Virus record (IMG/VR): IMGVR_UViG_3300036829_000065
Span: 1-22,947 of that record
Length of the DNA: 22,947 nt
Direction: 5' to 3' (one strand)
Source of the DNA: a virus
This document shows positions 19,453 to 22,947 of this stretch, piece after piece. Position 1 is the first letter of the stretch, and every line of letters starts with the position of its first letter. The position numbers and the translations under genes were made by a program. A model generated the notes under the pieces. That model was not told the DNA's origin and did not search any database. It saw only the letters and a list, made by a program, of their open reading frames with translations.

Positions 19453-19550
19453 GCGTAGCCACACATATCGCGTTCGATGACCTGACTGACCTCGATTACC
19501 GGGTGCTGCTGACGTACTTCGATGTGCTCGACAAACTCAATAGTCGATAG
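19392..19550 (+). CDS. probable -1 frameshift extension of the tail chaperone (GT-type C-terminus)
   Basis: In the -1 frame the sequence is open from 19392 (after a TGA at 19389-19391) to a TAG at 19548-19550. It reads S-I-T-R-L-I-V-E-L-S-V-A-T-H-I-A-F-D-D-L-T-D, then Y-R-V-L-L-T-Y-F-D-V-L-D-K-L-N, a helical pattern like the T part of G-T chaperone fusions. The slip must occur between 19392 and 19452. The best single spot I see is GAC-CCT-ACC (about 19408-19416), where the CCT-reading tRNA could re-pair to CCC; it is not a classical heptamer. An alternative is separate initiation at a TTG (19449) overlapping the stop. Confidence 0.6.
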   Translation, partial: CAGGPGPYRRGSITRLIVELSVATHIAFDDLTDLDYRVLLTYFDVLDKLNSR

Positions 19551-19558
19551 GGGGACGT

Positions 19559-22500
19559 GTGACTAGATTAGTCTTCGACGTCCTCTTTCAGGCGCAGGCG
19601 ACCAGTCTAGAAGCTACGATTGCGAAAGAAGAGGCGAACCTACAACGGCTGAATGCGCTTAAAGTTAGCCCTAAAATCGATGCCGATATCTTGGCCGAGG
19701 AAGCCAAGGTCGCACAGGTCGATGCGAAGCTCGATGAACTGCGTTCTAAGACAGCTACAGCGAAAATTGATGCAGACATACTCGCATTAGAAGCTAAAAA
19801 GGCTCAGGCCGAGGCCAAGCTCGATGAACTGAGGACTAAAAAGGTAACCTCGACTTGGGATTTAGAGATCGCAGCGGGTGAGGCTAAAGTAGCGGCGCTG
19901 AAGGCCGAGCTGGACTCAATACGTGACCAGCATGTCAACGTCAATGTAGACGTCGATCAAGGCGTCGCGAATGTCCGGCGCTTGGCCGCCGAGGGCGACA
20001 GCCTCGCATCGAAGTTCGCCGGCCTCAATCTCGGTTCCGGTCTCACCTCAGCTATCTCCGCGGCAGTCATCCCGGCCATCCAGTCGATCGGGCAGCTTAG
20101 CGGCGCGCTGGGTTTGCTGCCCGCCATGGCTGCCGGCGCCGCTACCGCACTGGGCACTGTGGTGCTGGGCTCGCAAGGCATCACCGACGCCTTCACGGCT
20201 AGCGAGAAGGCCACGAAGGCCCAAGAGGCTGCCGTCAAGGCCGACTCGGTCGCCCAGCAGGCCAACGCCACCGCGACGCAAACCGCTACGGCAGCTGGCA
20301 CAGCGAACATCGCGGCCCTGCAGCAACGCGTGACCGCTGGCGCCGCGCATGTGGCCCAGCTGCAAGCTGAGGCCGCGGCCGGCAAGAACGTGACCGCAGA
20401 GCTGACAGCCGCCAAGGCGACCCAGGCCCAGTACACCGCGGATCTGAAGACGGCCCAGGCCGCTGCCTCGGGCAACACGTCGGCCGTCACCGCGAACGCC
20501 GCCGCTCAGAAGAACGCCAGCTCGGCCACCAGCGCCGCCGCAGCAGCGCATAAGGCCGCAGCGCAGGCAGCTGACGAGCAAGCGGCAGCGATGAAGAAAC
20601 TAGCGCCGGCCGCGCAGGGGGTGGTGTCGGCCGCGTTGCAAATTAAGCCGGCCTTCGAGGCGATGCGCATCGATGTTCAGCAGCATCTGTTCGAGGGCAT
20701 GAAGCAGGTGATGCTCGATACCGCTAATACGGCGCTACCAGTTCTGCGTACCGGGCTTGACCAGATGGCTACCTCACTCAATACCGGCATGAAAGATGTA
20801 GCCAGCTTCATTCAGCAGCAGTCATCGGTTTCAGCGTGGAAAGAAATATTTGCGAACCTGGCCACATCAGCCAACAACTTCATGGGTGCCATTAAGCCTA
20901 TCCTGCAAATCATTACCGACATCACTCAAGTCGGATCAGAGTTCTTGCCGCAGATGGGTACCAGCTTCGCTCAAGCAGCCCAAGCCGCCGCCGACTTCAT
21001 CTCTCACGCGAAAGAAACCGGGCAGCTTCATGAGTGGATCCAGACGGGCATCGACGCTGTCAAGACACTATGGGGCATTTTTAGTGATCTAGTGCAGATC
21101 ATCGTCAAGGTTACTGCCGCGCCGGGTCCCGGTCTGCTGGACATGATCAAGGGCATTCTCGATGTAGTGCTGCAGCTCATTACGAAGTTCCCCGCATTGA
21201 TAACAGCTGTGGAGTTGTTCATCGCGGCCTGGGCTGTCGCTAAAGTCGTGCAGGGCATCACCGGCATGATCACAACGATCAGTACACTTGCTACGACTAT
21301 TGGCCTTGCCACCACCAAAGTAACCGCATTCGGTACTGCGAGCACGGTAGCCGGTGCCGAATCCGAGGCGGCGGCAGCCAAAGCCGGCTTGGCTTGGAAG
21401 GCCGCAGGGCTGGCTATCCTCGCTGTCGGGGCTGACGCACTCCTGCCGCAGAACACCCCCGCGCAGAGCCAGCAAGGCAAAGATCACCCGCTCACCTCAG
21501 GCTTCGGTGCCGCTAACCGCGATGAACTAGCCGGTATCGCTGCTGCAATCAAAGACCCGATGCAAGCACTGCAGGATCTCAAGCAAGAACTGAACGCGTT
21601 CCCAGCCCAGTTCGCTAACTCACCGTTCATGAACTTCTGGAAGGTCACGCTACCGGGTGTCCTTAATGCTACCGGTCCGCAAATAACCGCTGCCGGGTCA
21701 CAGATACAGCAAGCCATCACCGCCGCATTCACTCCGCTGCCCCCTATCGTGACTGGCGCGATGGGTGGGCTTAATGTTGTGGTCAATGAAGGCATCCATA
21801 ATATTACGGCGGCAATTGGAACACTGCCCGCGGAGACACAAGCGCAGCTCGGCCAGCTGGCCCCAGCTATGCGGGCACCGACCGAGGCCGCCATGGGCGG
21901 TTTGCTCCCCATCATCACGTCAGGCATGCAAAATATAACCAATCAGGTGCAGGGCTTGTCACCACAGGTTCAGGCCGCACTTGCACCACTTAGCCCAGGC
22001 ATGCAGCAGTCAGTGCAGTCGGCAATGGGCGGTTTGCTGCCCGTCGTGGACACCGGCATTCAGAACATCACCGCGGCCGTCGGTCAACTGCCGACGCAAA
22101 CTCAAACCAGTTTGACGCCACTGCAGGCTTCGCTGGAGACTCCTGCAACGACAGGGTTTGCTGGAATGCTGACCGTGGTCAATCAGGGCATCTCCAACAT
22201 CACCGCACAGACCGGTCAGTTACCGAGTCAGGTGCAAAGTTCCGTGGGGGACTTAAGCGGCACACTCCAGCCTGCCGGCCAGTCATCAATGTCAGGTTTC
22301 TACCAGTCGATGATTGACTTCTACAACAACACCATCGCGCCGTGGTTAGCCAGCATCGCTGCTTCGATCGCTAGCCTGAAAGGACCGGCCGATAAGGACT
22401 ACTACATCCTGCAGGATGCCGGTACAGCGATCATGGCCGGATTGCACGATTCTATGCAGGATCGCTGGCAGGAAATCGAGCAGTGGCTGGGTGGTCTCGG

Positions 22501-22882
22501 CGGCCAGATTGGTGACGCAGTCGGGTCAGGCGTCGACACCAGCGGAGTGGGGGCTGTGACCGGCGCACCGTCCGGTCTGACTGCGAGTGCGGTCAGTAAG
22601 TTCACCGGACCCATGGCCCCGTACATCATTCACCCGAACTACGACTCAGCCGCGCTCTACAACTCGCTGTATCCACCTGCACCAACCCCATCGCCAGGTC
22701 CGGGAGGTGGCGGCAGCGGGCACGGTCACCATGGTTCAGGGGGCTGGAATCCGAAGCAGCTGCAGGACGCTTTCAGAGATGCGTTGCACGAGGTGTTCCG
22801 CGGCGGAATCAAGACCGATGTCGACTACAACTCGCTAACGTGGCGCCTGAATCAGGTAGCCCGATCCAACGCGCGGCGCTGA
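19559..22882 (+). CDS. tail tape measure protein (1107 aa)
   Basis: The tape measure sets tail length and helps DNA entry. The start is GTG 19559 after a GGGGG-type site. Layout: residues 9-128 contain about four 30-residue helical repeats (K-I-D-A-D-I-L-A-E-E-A-K type). A Gly/Ala-rich hydrophobic stretch follows (165-207), then an Ala/Gln-rich coiled-coil zone (about 215-350) and a second hydrophobic segment (about 520-570). Residues 735-910 hold four gapless 44-residue repeats. The C-terminus has a Pro/Gly/His linker (P-P-A-P-T-P-S-P-G-P then G-G-G-G-S-G-H-G-H-H) before a basic end. From the known rule of about 0.15 nm per residue, the tail would be roughly 165 nm (inference). Confidence 0.93.
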   Translation: MTRLVFDVLFQAQATSLEATIAKEEANLQRLNALKVSPKIDADILAEEAKVAQVDAKLDELRSKTATAKIDADILALEAKKAQAEAKLDELRTKKVTSTWDLEIAAGEAKVAALKAELDSIRDQHVNVNVDVDQGVANVRRLAAEGDSLASKFAGLNLGSGLTSAISAAVIPAIQSIGQLSGALGLLPAMAAGAATALGTVVLGSQGITDAFTASEKATKAQEAAVKADSVAQQANATATQTATAAGTANIAALQQRVTAGAAHVAQLQAEAAAGKNVTAELTAAKATQAQYTADLKTAQAAASGNTSAVTANAAAQKNASSATSAAAAAHKAAAQAADEQAAAMKKLAPAAQGVVSAALQIKPAFEAMRIDVQQHLFEGMKQVMLDTANTALPVLRTGLDQMATSLNTGMKDVASFIQQQSSVSAWKEIFANLATSANNFMGAIKPILQIITDITQVGSEFLPQMGTSFAQAAQAAADFISHAKETGQLHEWIQTGIDAVKTLWGIFSDLVQIIVKVTAAPGPGLLDMIKGILDVVLQLITKFPALITAVELFIAAWAVAKVVQGITGMITTISTLATTIGLATTKVTAFGTASTVAGAESEAAAAKAGLAWKAAGLAILAVGADALLPQNTPAQSQQGKDHPLTSGFGAANRDELAGIAAAIKDPMQALQDLKQELNAFPAQFANSPFMNFWKVTLPGVLNATGPQITAAGSQIQQAITAAFTPLPPIVTGAMGGLNVVVNEGIHNITAAIGTLPAETQAQLGQLAPAMRAPTEAAMGGLLPIITSGMQNITNQVQGLSPQVQAALAPLSPGMQQSVQSAMGGLLPVVDTGIQNITAAVGQLPTQTQTSLTPLQASLETPATTGFAGMLTVVNQGISNITAQTGQLPSQVQSSVGDLSGTLQPAGQSSMSGFYQSMIDFYNNTIAPWLASIAASIASLKGPADKDYYILQDAGTAIMAGLHDSMQDRWQEIEQWLGGLGGQIGDAVGSGVDTSGVGAVTGAPSGLTASAVSKFTGPMAPYIIHPNYDSAALYNSLYPPAPTPSPGPGGGGSGHGHHGSGGWNPKQLQDAFRDALHEVFRGGIKTDVDYNSLTWRLNQVARSNARR
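21761..22288 (+). repeat. four tandem 132-bp (44-residue) repeats in the tape measure gene
   Basis: Four consecutive 44-codon units begin at 21761, 21893, 22025 and 22157. Each starts M/F-G/A-G-L/M, has G-I/M-x-N-I-T near position 11-16, a Q-x-L-P/S motif near 21-24 and ends with a Thr/Ser/Gln-rich segment. No insertions or deletions separate them. DNA copies are diverged, so they are old rather than recent duplications. Confidence 0.85.
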
Positions 22883-22883
22883 C

Positions 22884-22947
22884 ATGAGTACGTCCTGGTA
22901 TTTAGGTCCGTCTAGCGCGCTGGTCGCGATCCCGTTCCCGCAGATCG
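22884..22947 (+). CDS. start of a distal tail protein (cut by window end)
   Basis: An ATG one base after the tape measure stop opens a frame reading M-S-T-S-W-Y-L-G-P-S-S-A-L-V-A-I-P-F-P-Q to the window edge. The gene directly after the tape measure in siphoviruses usually encodes the distal tail (Dit-like) protein, and the W-Y-L-G-P start resembles actinophage minor tail proteins at this place. Only 21 residues are visible, so the call rests mainly on position. Confidence 0.55.
   Translation, partial: MSTSWYLGPSSALVAIPFPQI

Noticed and set aside
19957-21942. Several minus-strand frames of 130-177 aa opposite the tape measure
   Set aside because: The Ala/Gln-rich tape measure automatically leaves open antisense frames of Cys/Ala/Ser-rich content; no start signals or family patterns are seen.

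Overview
The window is a stretch of a tailed double-stranded DNA phage or prophage (siphovirus, HK97-type head) of a high-GC Gram-positive host, almost certainly an actinobacterium. This rests on the GC-rich codon use, the many GTG starts embedded in GTGA or ATGA stop/start overlaps, and the families present: an actinophage-type small terminase, HK97-type portal, prohead protease and capsid, a chaperone pair followed by a long tape measure, and small proteins typical of actinophages. I cannot name the host genus, and I see no integrase, lysis or immunity gene here.

Layout. Bases 1-1309 hold the end of a recombination-type gene, three small genes and a winged-helix DNA-binding gene. Bases 1310-1642 are a structured non-coding region: two 27-bp sites that are exact reverse complements of each other, then several smaller hairpins. 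It may be a replication origin or operator. Bases 1643-5433 are a tightly packed run of small early or middle genes, including a RuvC-like resolvase, two small membrane proteins and several proteins with paired-cysteine zinc motifs. A strong hairpin at 5513-5546 then separates this run from a probable small gene on the minus strand (5553-5774). An HNH endonuclease (5831-6148) with a strikingly AT-rich 3' end is followed by a 157-bp gap where a cos site would be expected.

The late operon starts at 6306: small terminase, large terminase, a small membrane protein, portal, a small linker gene, prohead protease and major capsid protein. Between the capsid gene and the head-tail connector lies an unusual 4.5-kb module (11627-16084) of beta-rich fibre-like proteins. 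It includes a 631-aa right-handed beta-helix tailspike or depolymerase-like protein and an Arg-rich protein with a repeated R-R-G-x-F-x-x-V-P motif. Next come the connector (with an extra Ig-like N-terminal domain), the tail terminator, two tandem paralogous tail tube proteins, an HK97 gp10-like protein, a tail assembly chaperone with a probable -1 frameshift extension, a 1107-aa tape measure with 30-aa and 44-aa internal repeats, and the start of a distal tail protein.

How it works together: HNH and the two terminases cut and package DNA through the portal into a protease-matured capsid. The connector and terminator join it to a tail built on the tape measure under chaperone control. The fibre and beta-helix module probably decorates the virion, and its position next to the capsid gene raises the possibility that an enzyme-like spike sits on the head or neck rather than the tail tip. 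That module, the winged-helix gene with its paired palindromes, and the repeat proteins are the most interesting parts of the window.
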